Shown: positions 24,333-35,546 of the stretch, in pieces | Numbering within the stretch: the first letter of the stretch is position 1 | How the letters are laid out: each line of letters opens with the position of its first letter | Assembly (NCBI GenBank): GCA_002261195.1 | Contig: MVBO01000036.1 | Location: 55,751 to 119,750, forward strand | Reading direction: 5' to 3' | Source: Bifiguratus adelaidae | Lineage: Eukaryota; Mucoromycota; Endogonomycetes; Endogonales | DNA length: 64,000 nt | Translations under genes and position numbers: made by a program | Notes under the pieces: model-generated | Seen by the model: the letters and a program-made list of their open reading frames with translations, nothing else | Databases searched by the model: none | What the model was told of the DNA's origin: nothing

Positions 24333-24785
24333 ATGAGTGACCTAAGACCACCCTGGACTAGGGAAACCGCCAACCAAAAGGTTAAGTTTGCGCAAGGTCT
24401 GTGGAACACTAAGGACTACAACAAGGTGTACAAAGGGTATACTGAAGACAGTATCTGGAGAAATCGAGACATCTTTCTTAAGGGACACGAGGGGATCAAA
24501 CGATTTCTCAAGAAGAAGTGGGAACGTGAGCAAGGTTATCGACTTCGAAAGGAGCTATTCGCCTTCACGGACAACAAGATCGCCGTTCAATTCTGGTACG
24601 AGTATCATGACGATCAAGGACAGTGGTGGCGTTGTTATGGCCTAGAGGACTGGACCTTTGCGGAGGATGGTAGAATGAGAAAGCGACAAATGAGTGGAAA
24701 CGACGTCAAGATCTCTGAAGAAGAGCGCTGGTTTAAAGATGGTGTAGATGTCGATCAGGTGGAGATATCCGAGAAACATTGGTAG
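24333..24785 (+). CDS. DUF1348 / SnoaL-like (NTF2-fold) protein
   Basis: A single exon gives 150 residues. The sequence WTRETANQKVKFAQGLWNTKD, then YTEDSIWRNRDIFLKGHEGI, AVQFWYEYHDDQGQWWRCYGLE and EDGRMRKRQMSGNDV is the DUF1348 pattern, a compact NTF2-like fold common in bacteria and fungi. No enzymatic activity is established for the family. The first ATG of the frame (24333) is used as the start; the frame opens earlier but without ATG. TATA box 46 bases upstream. It probably is a cytosolic single-domain protein. Confidence 0.9.
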   Translation: MSDLRPPWTRETANQKVKFAQGLWNTKDYNKVYKGYTEDSIWRNRDIFLKGHEGIKRFLKKKWEREQGYRLRKELFAFTDNKIAVQFWYEYHDDQGQWWRCYGLEDWTFAEDGRMRKRQMSGNDVKISEEERWFKDGVDVDQVEISEKHW

Positions 24786-25040
24786 AGATCATGTCAGTAG
24801 CCGCTTTATTCGTGTACACGAGTTGGAAAGAGCACATTTGCAATCCGATAAAGTGGGCGAAACAGGCTTCATGTTCAGGATAAGCAAGGATCGCAACGTG
24901 CAGTGAACTTCCCTTGGAATCCAAGGATGAATGGTGACACTGCTGTCGTCTTGTTCTTTTGAATTGCCAATGATCAGACTAATACGTGAGCTCCAATGCT
25001 CATACGGATAGCCTTTAACATACCTCATCAAAGTCGACTG

Positions 25041-25800
25041 ATGACTGATGGACCGTTCATCGTATATGAACAGTCTTTGCCAAGGGTATACAACTTTCCT
25101 TCTCCTGAACTCGTACTTCTATAGCCTGTCGGTGACCAGAATTTGTTGAATCGCATCGAGCCATCGCCTAGTCGCCCGGATAACGAAATGATCCGGACAT
25201 TGGAGACGGTGCAAGATCACAGGCGTGTCTGAAGGCTTTTGTTTGGATCATCGTGGTTGGTTAAGACTTTGCCAAAGCTACCTCTTCAAATGGCTTACCT
25301 CTCTTGCTACAGGTTAATCCACTACTTCTGTATCAGTATCATCCAAACTCATCGAGGATGTCAACCTCATCGCCGGTGCGTAAACAATGAAGACAACAAT
25401 AGTCGTAGACGGTCTCGCTTGAACAACGAACCATGGCTGACCTGAAAGCGGCCCACAAACCTTCCAAGGTAAGTCACCGCAGCTATATGCCCCTATGTAC
25501 CGATACTGACTCAAGCTGCTGCCGACAGATCAATATCCAAGGACGCTGGAGGCGAATCTTGGTATGTCACCATTTCGAGGGCTGTGTATATGGTTTCTGA
25601 CATTGTCAGTGTGAAGCCGCCTTCTCCGCTCCGAAATTTATCGATTGAAAAACGAGCTTCATGGCGCAACTAATCGGTTCAGCTCACTTCCAGGGCTGGT
25701 CAAAGTCCTGTTGGAACGGCTTCGTGCCAGGATGCGGCAAGAGGACGAGCAATTCCTAGAGTTGCTCCATGGTTTTATAACACGTTTTCCCTCCCAATAA
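25041..25800 (+). CDS. Candidate small multi-exon gene, model unresolved
   Basis: Six short exons keep one frame with good splice signals: 25041-25085, 25125 to about 25220 (donor unclear), 25313-25375, 25409-25468, 25529-25561 and 25610-25648. The product starts MTDGPFIVYEQSLPR and ends SAPKFID. However, the most protein-like piece of the locus is in another frame: an open stretch up to 25800 encoding RSEIYRLKNELHGATNRF, SSLPGL and RLRARMRQEDEQFLELL, a coiled-coil pattern faintly like Mediator subunit Med9. I could not join it to the upstream exons with consistent phase and consensus splice sites. Either a second isoform, a weak AAG acceptor near 25617, or a sequence error may explain this. 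Family not assigned. Confidence 0.3.
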
Positions 25801-26550
25801 ACCTAGATAGCTCGTCAATGGCCTTTATAACGAACGCATTGCACTCACTTGATATCGATTAGGCGGATGCTCACTCCGCTTGAAAGCTCCTTGAGCTGAC
25901 CGCAACTAAACACGCATAGACTCTGATATGCGCTCTATGTGCATCTTCCTTTAACCTGCTGCAGTGAAGCTGCGTATGGATGACTAGCGCAAAGGCAAGT
26001 ATCAGCGCTACTCTGAGCGAGTGTAGTGAGGAACCTATCGTGAACCTCGTCATTTCCTTCAACAAGAAATTGCCAAACGCATTACGACTCTCCTGTGCCC
26101 GGAGCAAAGGCAAGGCGGAACAAGAGTGAACATGCTACCGAAGGTAAGCACCATCCAAAGATGACATCAACTGATGATGGACTCATACCATCATTCAATT
26201 CCATCAAAAACCCTTTCTACACTGATACCTCAACCAATAACTACGCCAGCGAGACAATACAAGAAGCTCATTCAACATCGTTCAATTTACAAAGCACCAG
26301 CACCAGCAACACCTTCACCATAACCACGTCTGCATAGTTCATCCACAATCCAACCATTCACTGCTCAACAATAAAGCCTTTGCAAGACTGTCTCCTTCCA
26401 TTCTATTGGCGGACGATCGACCCACAATGGAAAGGATCAAATTTAGGCACGCGCGCTAGAGACTGCACACTCTACTCTTTCACTCTCCATTACAGCATGG
26501 TACAGTCATTGACGCTACTCTAGACCTCAACATACACATTGCACATCAAC
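25801..26550. other. Intergenic region upstream of the ABC1-kinase gene
   Basis: About 750 bases separate the unresolved small gene from the ATG at 26551. A 59-codon open frame from an ATG at 26161 (MTSTDDGLIPSF...) is Ser/Thr/Asn-rich and has no domain; I regard it as chance or an upstream ORF. Several CA-rich, TATA-less stretches occur just before 26551. Nothing else can be supported. Confidence 0.4.
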
Positions 26551-28256
26551 ATGTCAGCACTACGGCTACTCTCAAGAGGCAGAACACTCGGCGCACTCTC
26601 ACTGGCCACCGCAGGCATTTATGTGTACGACGACCGAGTGAATGCTCAAGTACTACAAAGAGGACTCCGCGTCTGGTACAACACTCTAGCGGTAGCAGCG
26701 GATTACAAGCTCAACTTTCGGCCTGACAATGCAGACAAGATTGAGGACTTGCACCAGCGTGTGGCGGACAGGTTACTGCATGTTTGCCGAACGAACGGCG
26801 GACTGTACATAAAGATCGGACAGGCTATCGGAACACAAGGAGCGGTTCTGCCAGCACCATATCAGCGCAATCTGAAGCAACTGTACGATATGGCCCCGGC
26901 GGTACCGTTCTCTCAAGTCGAAAAGATCTTTCAACGCGAATTCGGCAAGCATCCGGATAATATATTTGTAGACTTTGAACGAGAGCCTATGGCATCGGCA
27001 TCGATCGCGCAAGTGCATCGAGCCAAGCTTCCGGATGGTACAATTGTGGCTGTTAAGGTCCAAAAGCCAGCGATACAGAAACAAATTGATCGCGATTTAC
27101 AAGCATATCGACTCATCCTGTGCCTCTACGAGTGGATGTTTGACTTGCCACTGTCTTGGTCGGCTGATTATACGATCGCGCATATCCGACAAGAAGCTGA
27201 TTTCGAGAATGAGGCGCGGAATGCCGAACGGGCTTGGCAACATCTACAGAACGAGCGCGAGTTGGTGGATCGGGTGTATATACCAAAGATTTATTGGGAT
27301 TATACGTGCAAGACGGTCATGACTGCCGAGTATGTAGATGCTGTCAAACTTACGGACGAAGAGGGCCTCAGGGCCCTTGGTGCCAAGAAAGAGGAAGCGA
27401 TGAAAACGTCGATCGAGTTGTTTGCGAGTCAAATCTTTCGTAGCGGGTTCCTCCACAGTGATCCGCATCCCGGAAACATCCTCGTACGGCGCCATCCTCT
27501 TCATCCCAGGCGCCATCAGCTCGTTTTGATCGATCATGGCTTGTATATCGAAGAGTCTGAAAAGTTTCGTCGAGAGTACTGTGAGCTATGGAAGGCGCTC
27601 TTTATGATGGACACGGCCACGATGGACCGTATCTGCAAGTCGTGGGGCATCAACGACAGCAATATATTTGCATCTATTACTCTCCAGAAACCGTATTCAC
27701 CCTCCAAAGCTGTCCATCTCAATACCACCACCTTGGCCGACACCTATCAACTCAACAAGGATATGCAAGCCAAGATCAAGAATTTTCTGCGCGATCAAGA
27801 ATTATTTCCACGAGAACTCATCTTTGTTTCCAAAAATATGGATATTGTACGGGCCAACAACAAGACGCTCGGTGCTCCGGTCAATCGAATCAACATCATG
27901 GCTCGATGGGCCGTGCGAGGACTAGGACCGGATACTTGGTCCCCGTCTCGTCAGCCCTCTCAATTCTGGCAATCTGTCTCTGCCTACGCCTCTTCCAAAC
28001 TGAATTATTGGATTTTTGAAACCAGTCTATTTTTGATGTCCGTTGGCTTTTGGGTCACGAATGTACGGAGGCGATTGTACACTACGATGGGATGGGGGAA
28101 TGCATCGAGTTTTGAGGATGTGTTGGATCAACGCATGAAGCAAGAGGTAAGTTTCTGCTGTTAAACGACATGGTAGCACAAACACTCAATCTCGCTTTTG
28201 TGTAGCTGAAGGCGCAATATGGGATCGAAATCGATGAGACCATTTTTGACGGCTAG
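26551..28256 (+). CDS. MCP2: ABC1/ADCK1-family mitochondrial protein (Mcp2-like)
   Basis: Two exons, 26551-28146 and 28206-28256, give 548 residues. The protein is an atypical protein-kinase-like (UbiB/ABC1) member: KxGQ motif in YIKIGQ (residues 86-91), the Ala-rich loop ASASIAQVHRA replacing the Gly-rich loop, VAVKVQKP with the nucleotide-binding Lys, HSDPHPGN (His302-Asp304) and DHG at residues 328-330. The overall arrangement and a membrane segment near the N-terminus and near residue 490 match ADCK1/Mcp2 rather than Coq8. Yeast Mcp2 acts in the inner mitochondrial membrane and affects lipid homeostasis. It is read towards the F-box gene with 59 bases between the ends. Confidence 0.92.
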
Positions 28257-28315
28257 ATATAGACATGTGTATAGTACAAGTAATGATGTACAGTTATTTC
28301 TCGGCTTTTGTTCCA

Positions 28316-29361
28316 TTACCAAACAGCATGACGACCTTCGTCATCTGTGTCACTATCACTCCAATGACCTTCACCTAGCCATACGGACGCGACAAGGTCC
28401 TCGTCAATGAAATAGAAGCGTTTCCAGGCATCGGACCATCTGGATCGGTACCGTTTTTCGAGGTTTGGATCTACATGCGATCGACAAAGGTGTTGATACT
28501 CTCGATCGTACTCTTTGCTCGAGATCGCTGTGTGCTCGACCAAGGTATCAGTCGAGGAGAGACTGGTAGTGGATGTGGGTGTATCCGGCCGATCATCTTC
28601 AAACGCCACCTTGAGAAGGGATAAGAGGACGTGGCGGAATCCAGAGTGATCCAGGGTGATGAAAGTGCCATAGGGATTCTGGAGTTGCCAGCCCCAGGTC
28701 TCTTGTAATCTGGTCGCGTCTAGAGGTTGAAAGGTGGCAATCTGTACGGCATTGGTGTCGGTGAGACGCCACTAGATAGAGAAATGAGTTTGTTGATGAT
28801 GTGCAGGCGATGTTGCTTACCGGAGCCGACCATCGCTCCCCATCCTCTGGCCCATAGAAATCCAGCGGGCCATTGTGTGTATATACCCCATCCGGTCGAA
28901 ACACTGGGTATCCTAGGAGAGGCATCGAGTGTGAAAATATCTGAACCAGCTCTGAATACTATTCACAAGCGTATGAGCGTCCGATCGATCAAATGCGTTA
29001 GCGGCCAAATCGACGCACCTTGAAGATCCAGGTCGATTCGTACATGTCACGAGCCTTGACTTGAGTTCGAAGCGACTCTTGCCGGATGCGTTGATAGGCC
29101 GTCTACAATGTGTGAGCACAAGATCCTAGGTCTAGCTCGCAGACTTACTTTCCATAACCCTGGCTTTCTCCACAAAAAGGACCCATCTTCCCACCTTATG
29201 CCCACCTTACCAGCCCATTCTTCCCGACACAGGTGTGACCATACATGGTCTGAATTAGCCAACGAGCAAGTATACCGGCAGCAGCAACTAAAATTGAGCA
29301 AATCCTGGACGGGTAGAAACAAGAGTATCCCTTGGACTAGTTCGTCTGGCAGCAAGTCCAT
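28316..29361 (-). CDS. F-box protein
   Basis: Four exons (29361-29149, 29102-29019, 28958-28821, 28771-28316) sum to 296 residues. An F-box opens the protein (MDLLPDELVQGILLFLPVQDLLNFSCCCRYTC), followed by VWSHLCREEW, KARDMYESTWIFK and a globular part with YGPEDGERWSAP and WGWQLQNPYGTFITLDHSGF. The C-terminus is acidic and mentions WSDSDTDDEG. F-box proteins recruit substrates to SCF ubiquitin ligases through Skp1; the substrate is unknown. The start was set at the Met just before the F-box. Confidence 0.8.
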
Positions 29362-30538
29362 GAGGCGCCAAAGGAGGTGCAAGGCCGTTCCAGATTCGGC
29401 AAGCGTGGATTTAAAGTGAGTCACATGATCCAATGTGGGGAAACTCGCGCTCTGTGCTAAGAGTATACGGGAGGATGTGGGGTGATTTGAGAGTGTTGTT
29501 TTCAAATGCGAGTGCTTTGCATCTGGTGACGTGAGTGTATGGTAATGAGACAGCTGAAAATACACATTGTATACTTGGTAATAGTTTACAGTCACTACGT
29601 GACGTCCCAATGAGTCTGACGCAAGTACCTCACTTTCACAAATTGCAGCTGTATAGACGATTGTGAGAAAGCCTAATGTGATGAAAGTTCCTACTATATT
29701 TGAAGTTCACGCAAAGTCTTTTACGACAAGGTGGTTCTATTTCCACAAGGAGCCAACCATCCGAAAGAGCTACACTAACATGGACCTTTCAGCGTACGTT
29801 ATCACGCAGACTATGTTTGCAGCTGTTGCGAGGCAGGAATCAAATCGCCTTGTCCGCTAGTGACATGACGACGGTTTGGCCGTATGAAGATACCGTTATC
29901 TCGCCGTGTGGGTGCCATTATTCCCTCAATAGAGTGGCTACAATGTTGCTATGAATTGATTCACAATCCGGCGTCTGTAATGTCGCACTATGATTACGAG
30001 TAAAATTACGGGGGAACCCCTTGGACCTTTGTGTGAACTGAAACAATCGTCATCATGATGGAAGAATTGAAAGCAAAACCATTATTCATATCATCTTGAA
30101 AACCAACCGTCTGACAATCAAGAGGTATTACGCACATGAAAAGGACAAGCAGCGTTGTCCTTGTACCGCTAACCTGCAAACCATTCATACCATTCATACC
30201 ATTGAATTCGTATCTTGAAGCACGCCCATTCTTCCAGCCAATCAGCGATCGGTAACTGTTACAAGTACTATTCCCAAATTCAAATATTACTTCATTTGGA
30301 ATTTGTGACGTCGATTCGAAATCTTTTTCGCCGCACATTTCGCCGCCGTTGTTTCCACGTCGCTTCTCTCTCTTTCCCTTACTTGCCGCCGCCACCTTCT
30401 ACGATCACCGTCACTCTCTCTTCTACGCAACTTCGGTGCTGGTTGCTCTGAATAGACGCATAGAACAGAGGACTAGGGTGCTCATTCCAACAGCAATCAC
30501 TTTCGGTAACGGACAGGCACCCGACACCGCATATACGC
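29362..30538. other. Intergenic region between F-box and GUT2 genes
   Basis: The two genes are divergent, with about 1.2 kb between their starts. No exon with domain similarity was found on either strand. The open frame 30006-30395 (minus) is low-complexity and unsupported. A short tandem ACCATTCAT repeat (three imperfect copies) lies at 30183-30206. The 150 bases just before GUT2 are C/T-rich, typical of a fungal promoter and 5' leader. Confidence 0.5.
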
Positions 30539-33302
30539 ATGTGGTCACGTCTCTCTCGAACGCAAAAGATCCTCATCGGCACTACGGCCACGGCCACAGC
30601 TGCCGGTACCTATCTGGTGTACAGCGAGTCACGGCGGACACAATATCGCCATGCCGAATACTTGAGGCTCCTGCAGGAAGAGAGATCATTTCAGAACGGG
30701 TCTTCTTCTTTCCTTGCATCACACGCTCAAGCCATCTTACCTAACGCATATAATGACGCTCTGGGCACTATGGACGACAAGCCACACGCTTTGTGGTCAC
30801 CACCCTCTCGAGACGAAATGCTGCGTTTGCTTCAGACGAGCGGAAGAAAGGATGACCGGTCTCTTCCATCTGGCACTGAGAAGGAGGCACATTCGGGTGA
30901 TGAGAATCAATTCGATCTACTAGTGGTAGGGGGAGGAGCGACTGGTACAGGTGTCGCCGTTGATGCAGCCACCCGCGGCCTCAAGGTTGCCCTCGTGGAA
31001 AGGGATGATTTTGCCTCCGGAACCTCCTCTCGATCTACGAAACTCGTCCACGGTGGGGTGCGTTATCTGCAAAAGGCCATTCTCGAGGCCGATTATGAAC
31101 AATACAAGCTCGTTGTGGAGGCACTCCACGAGCGCGCCAACTTCCTTGAAATTGCTCCGTATTTGAGCTACCAATTGCCCATCATGTTGCCAGTGTACAA
31201 GTAAGTTTGAATTTTTCCTAGATTGGAGGGGATCATGGCTTATGTTGATTCGCATAGGTGGTGGCAAGTGCCATACTATTGGGTAGGCTGCAAGCTGTAC
31301 GACTGGTTCGCTGGTCGAGAGGCCTTAGAGAGCTCCTACTTTTTGCCCCGCGGCAAGGCTCTTGAAGCCTTCCCAATGCTCAAAAAGGATGAGCTGGTTG
31401 GTGCCTTGGTCTATTACGATGGTGAGTAGAGTTGTTGTAAGATATCCCGTTGTATACACCATGCTCAATATTTGCAACACAGGACAACACAATGATGCAC
31501 GCATGAACGTCTCTCTAGCCATGACGGCCGTTTCGCACGGTGCAGTTGTTGCCAACTATACTGAAGTCCGCGAGTTGCTCAAGGATCCGAAGACAGGGCA
31601 CGTCGTCGGTGCGCGCGTCCAAGACAAACTCACTGGCAAAGAATGGGATGTGAAAGCAAAAGGTGTCATCAACGCCACTGGTCCTTTCACCGATGGTCTC
31701 CGTAAGATGGACAATGCCGATAATGAAGATATTGTGGCACCATCAGCCGGTGTACACATCATCCTTCCAAACTACTACTCACCTGGCAACATGGGTCTCA
31801 TTGATCCATCAACCTCGGACGGTCGTGTTATCTTCTTCCTGCCTTGGCAAGGCAACACGATTGCGGGTACAACCGACTCGCCGACCGAGGTCACTCAGAA
31901 TCCTCTTCCCAAGGAGGAGGAAATCACGTGGATCTTGGACGAAGTCAAGCGATACCTCGATCCCGATGTCAAGGTACGACGAGGAGACGTCTTGGCTGCT
32001 TGGTCCGGTATCCGACCCCTTGTACGCGACCCTGCCGCCAAAAATACTGAATCTCTCGTGCGCAATCACATGATCAATGTCTCAGAGAACAAATTACTCA
32101 CCATTGCGGGTGGTAAATGGACAACCTACCGTGCCATGGCTGCTGAGACAGTGGATAGAGCCATCAAAGAATTCGACCTCCATCCCGTTGCTCCATGCCG
32201 CACAGAGCACGTCAAATTGGTTGGCTCACACGGATATTCAAAGACGATGTTCATCAAGTTGATTCAACAGTTCGGCCTCGAGACCGAGGTAGCGCAACAT
32301 CTCGCCAATAGTTACGGTGATCGCGCGTGGGCGGTGGCCAGTCTCGCCAAGGCGAGCGGCAGGCGATGGCCAGTCTTCGGAAAGCGGATCAGTCCCAACT
32401 ACCCCTACATCGAGGCGGAGGTTCGGTATGCCGTCCGGAGCGAGTATGCTTGTACGGCGGTTGATGTTATTGCTCGACGTACGCGTCTTGCCTTCCTCAA
32501 CGCTCAGGCCGCGTTGGAAAGTCTTCCGCGCGTCATCGAGATCATGGCTGAAGAGCTCAAGTGGGACAAGAAGCGACAACAGAGCGAGTTTGAGAAGGCC
32601 ACCGAATTCCTGATCGCCATGGGTCTTCCCAGCCCCACTACCAGTCTCCTATATCCACTTTCCAAAGACAACACCTCCGCCGGCGCTCCTATTGAGACCA
32701 GAAGCTTAATTTCCCGCATCACTGGCTCCGGAGCTGCAGATAACGCTGCTCTCGACATCTTTTCGCGTGCTCAGTTCGGTTCCGAAGAAATTGCTCGCCT
32801 GCAGAAGCTGTTCCAGGAGCTAGATCGTGATCGAGATGGTCACATCAGCCTAAGGGAGTTAGAACAGTCCCTTGAAAAGTCCAACATGGCGGTCAGCCAG
32901 CAAGTGTTCTGCGAGACTGTCAACGAAGTGAGGCATAACAAGAACAGCAACAGGATTGAATTTGACGAGTTCCTGGAGGTAAGCGAAATTGACATGAAGC
33001 CTTGTCACAGTTATTGATTCCGAGTCCACTTATTCTAGGTCATGTCACAATTGCGAGAAATCGAGAATCGTAAAGAGTTTGGAAAGCTCGTTGCATCCCT
33101 CGGCGAAATGAGAAAGTTCCAAGTTGGATCTCATGTTATTCAAACGAACGGCCTCGAGGTTGAAGAGCAAGATGGTGAAGACGTTAAGGACAACCGCAAG
33201 AGTCATCGTAGTGGTTGGTGGTGGTCTCAACTATGGAATCGTGGTGGCAGCGATGGTAAAGGAGGGGAAATTCGACCCGAGCGTAGTGGTGGAGGTGTTT
33301 AA
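30539..33302 (+). CDS. GUT2: Mitochondrial FAD glycerol-3-phosphate dehydrogenase with EF-hand
   Basis: Four exons (30539-31200, 31258-31421, 31483-32978, 33039-33302) sum to 861 residues. A membrane-anchoring N-terminus (ILIGTTATATAAGTYLVY) precedes the FAD site DLLVVGGGATGTGVAVDAA near residue 126, SRSTKLVHGGVRYLQ, and GGKWTTYRAMA. The C-terminal region has a canonical EF-hand loop DRDRDGHISLRE around residue 722 and a degenerate second loop (NKNSNRIEFDEF). The enzyme oxidises glycerol 3-phosphate and feeds ubiquinone from the outer face of the inner membrane; the EF-hand is as in animal GPD2, where calcium stimulates activity, and is absent from S. cerevisiae Gut2. The last 40 residues are a Trp/Gly/Arg-rich extension. 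Confidence 0.95.
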
Positions 33303-33396
33303 GCAAGCTTTGCTCTCTCATTTCTCATCCGTGTATCCTCTTGGACATAATGTAAATTTGCTAACGCTATCCAACATAGAGCTGTCACACTGACCC

Positions 33397-35150
33397 CTAC
33401 TTGTCGATGAAATACACACGTGGTTGAGATGTCTTGATCCATCCACTAGCATTGCTACTTTTCCGCCGTCGTCGCTCCGGTTTCTCCGACGGCGTAGGCT
33501 GACTCGGCAGTGGTGGAGGGACAGCTTCGTTCTCATTGGTCAATATCTTGCGTACCTTTTTAGCACTCTTTCCAAACTCCGTGCAAATTTCATCTAAATG
33601 ATGCGTCCCATCCAAGTAGGGAAGCCACTCCATCGGGATATGAGCCGGCGGCATGGCTAAGGTCTGCATCGATTGGGCGGACGAGGTATATGCGGGTGGA
33701 TCCAAGATGGGATAGGTGTTCACGCGATGTAAGATGGCCTTGATGATGCCAAATGAAATAAAGCGGCTGTAGCAGACAAATTAGGGGATATCCCTGAGCT
33801 GATAAGTGACTTACCGAACGTCAATGGGTAACGCTTCCACGTCGTATTGTTGAACCCATTCGCGAACGGTGATGCCATGTTTGAGATTGCAATAGAGATC
33901 GATGAGTTTGGATATAGGGATGGGTGCGGCATCTACGAAAATGGCCGTCAAGCAGACCGCATCAATCATTGCATCCATACTTGCCTGATTTTAGGACGTA
34001 GGCAAGGCATTCGTATTGCATGTCGACGTTCTCCAGAAATGAAATGAATTCGGTGGTGACGGTATAAATGTTTGAGAATTGAAAGATGTCAATCAGTATC
34101 ACGCAGCCATAATAACTACGTAGCTTTGGTTAAGAATGATGGCGAGTGCAAAAGGATGTATCGAACTTACACTAGATGCTGTATGCAAAGTCGCGTCCAC
34201 TGTGGGTCAACGTCGGCCAGCTCTGCTATGCGCTTGACGTGATTGACGCCGTCGATATACTTAATGATCTTTGAGATGTCGTCAATAGGTACCATGTGAT
34301 CCACATTTTCTTCCACTTACCGCTAACATGGACAGATCCCAATTGACGTCTGGCATTCGGGTCAGCGAGAAGCGAACAATGGAGTCAAAAATGCTTTACC
34401 TTTCAATCGGTCCAGATTGACCATGCATACAGGTACTTGATAGTCGTAAACAGGCGGCGGATTAGGATAGGTTGGGAACAATTTCATGTTGATTGAGCAC
34501 GACGAGTCTGTTGACTTTTAGTCTCCAACTCACGTCGCTTGGGATATACTTACTGACAGGTATTTGACATTCACCATACGAGTTCAAATCCTCAATCAGT
34601 TGCTCTATAATGTTTTGCACGGCCGAGCCATCCTCATCTTTGAGCAAAAAGCTCGTTTCCACCTACAGAGACGGAATGGATGAGTATAACGGTCAAAGTG
34701 AATAAAGCTCACCTCAAGGGTCGTCATGACACGCGCCATCTTGCGAACAATGGGCTCATAGCAATCGATATCTCCGGCAGCACCTCGCTCAAAGCAGAAG
34801 ACGAAGTTGAACAGAAATGTATTTCGATGTGAGATGCCATACTTTTCATGGTCTTCAATTTTAACCGGCAAACCCATGAAAACGTGGTTTGAAGTAGGCG
34901 AATAGAAGGATATAAGCTTGTTGCAAAAGTTTTGAGGTATAGTGTACTCTTGAATGACCTCAAATTCAATTAGCGGCTTCGGTTGAGGCAAGGTAGGTGT
35001 TTTCGGCCCCGCTCCTGACACAGCAAGACCACTCGATCGAGCGTCATAGATACTACCATCAGGTACTTGTGCCTTCACAATACGACCTGTAAGTGGGTGA
35101 AAATATGCATAAAAGATGCAAATGAGCCTCGGAAACCCTTGAAACTCCAT
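33397..35150 (-). CDS. NPR2: GATOR1/SEACIT subunit Npr2
   Basis: Eight exons (35150-34713, 34662-34554, 34507-34400, 34349-34321, 34268-34171, 34115-33985, 33932-33815, 33766-33397) sum to 466 residues. Npr2 hallmarks are the start GFPRLICIFYAYFHPLTG, VQVPDGS-type block, YTIPQNFCNKL, FLFNFVFCF, and later YYGCVILIDIFQFSNIY and LKHGITVREWVQ. Npr2 with Npr3 and Iml1 inhibits TORC1 under amino-acid limitation at the vacuole. The sixth intron (33984-33933) starts with GCAAGT, a GC donor required by frame. The C-terminal tail is basic (RRRRKSS). Convergent with GUT2 over 94 bases. Confidence 0.94.
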
Positions 35151-35546
35151 GGCGAGAGCTCCAACCGTTCCCCCAAATGGTTACCAAAGAAGGAAAGCGT
35201 TGTCTTGGGCGCCTGTTGGCTGCAGCGCAATCTTTTCTATGCATGAACAGCATGAACAGCATGTCATTGAGCGACAAGAGGTTTGTACTTCTGCGTTGCA
35301 TCCATGGGCAATATCAATGGCTCCTACTGGTAGCTCATTTTTAATCACTTGCCATTATATCTCACACCATGTTGATACTCTGCTAGGATGCATCAAGTAA
35401 ACAATCATGAACACGCTATCCTGCTTATCTTTTAAGCAATGAACTCTCTCCTTCTTCGCCTTAATACCTCCCCTGCAGAAGCAGTTCTGTCCAATGTCTT
35501 TGTCACCAAGTCTAAGCCACACAAATTGAATTGTCTTTTGCGCATA

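Noticed and set aside
26161-26337. 59-codon Ser/Thr/Asn-rich frame before the ABC1-kinase gene
   Set aside because: Too short and low-complexity; possible upstream ORF but no support as a protein gene.
30183-30206. Three imperfect ACCATTCAT units as a possible regulatory repeat
   Set aside because: Only three short copies in AT-rich intergenic DNA; listed in the intergenic entry but not claimed as functional.
30006-30395. 129-codon open frame on the minus strand upstream of GUT2
   Set aside because: Low-complexity (NGMNGMNG from a small repeat, KGKREKRRG) and overlaps the presumed GUT2 promoter; no family.
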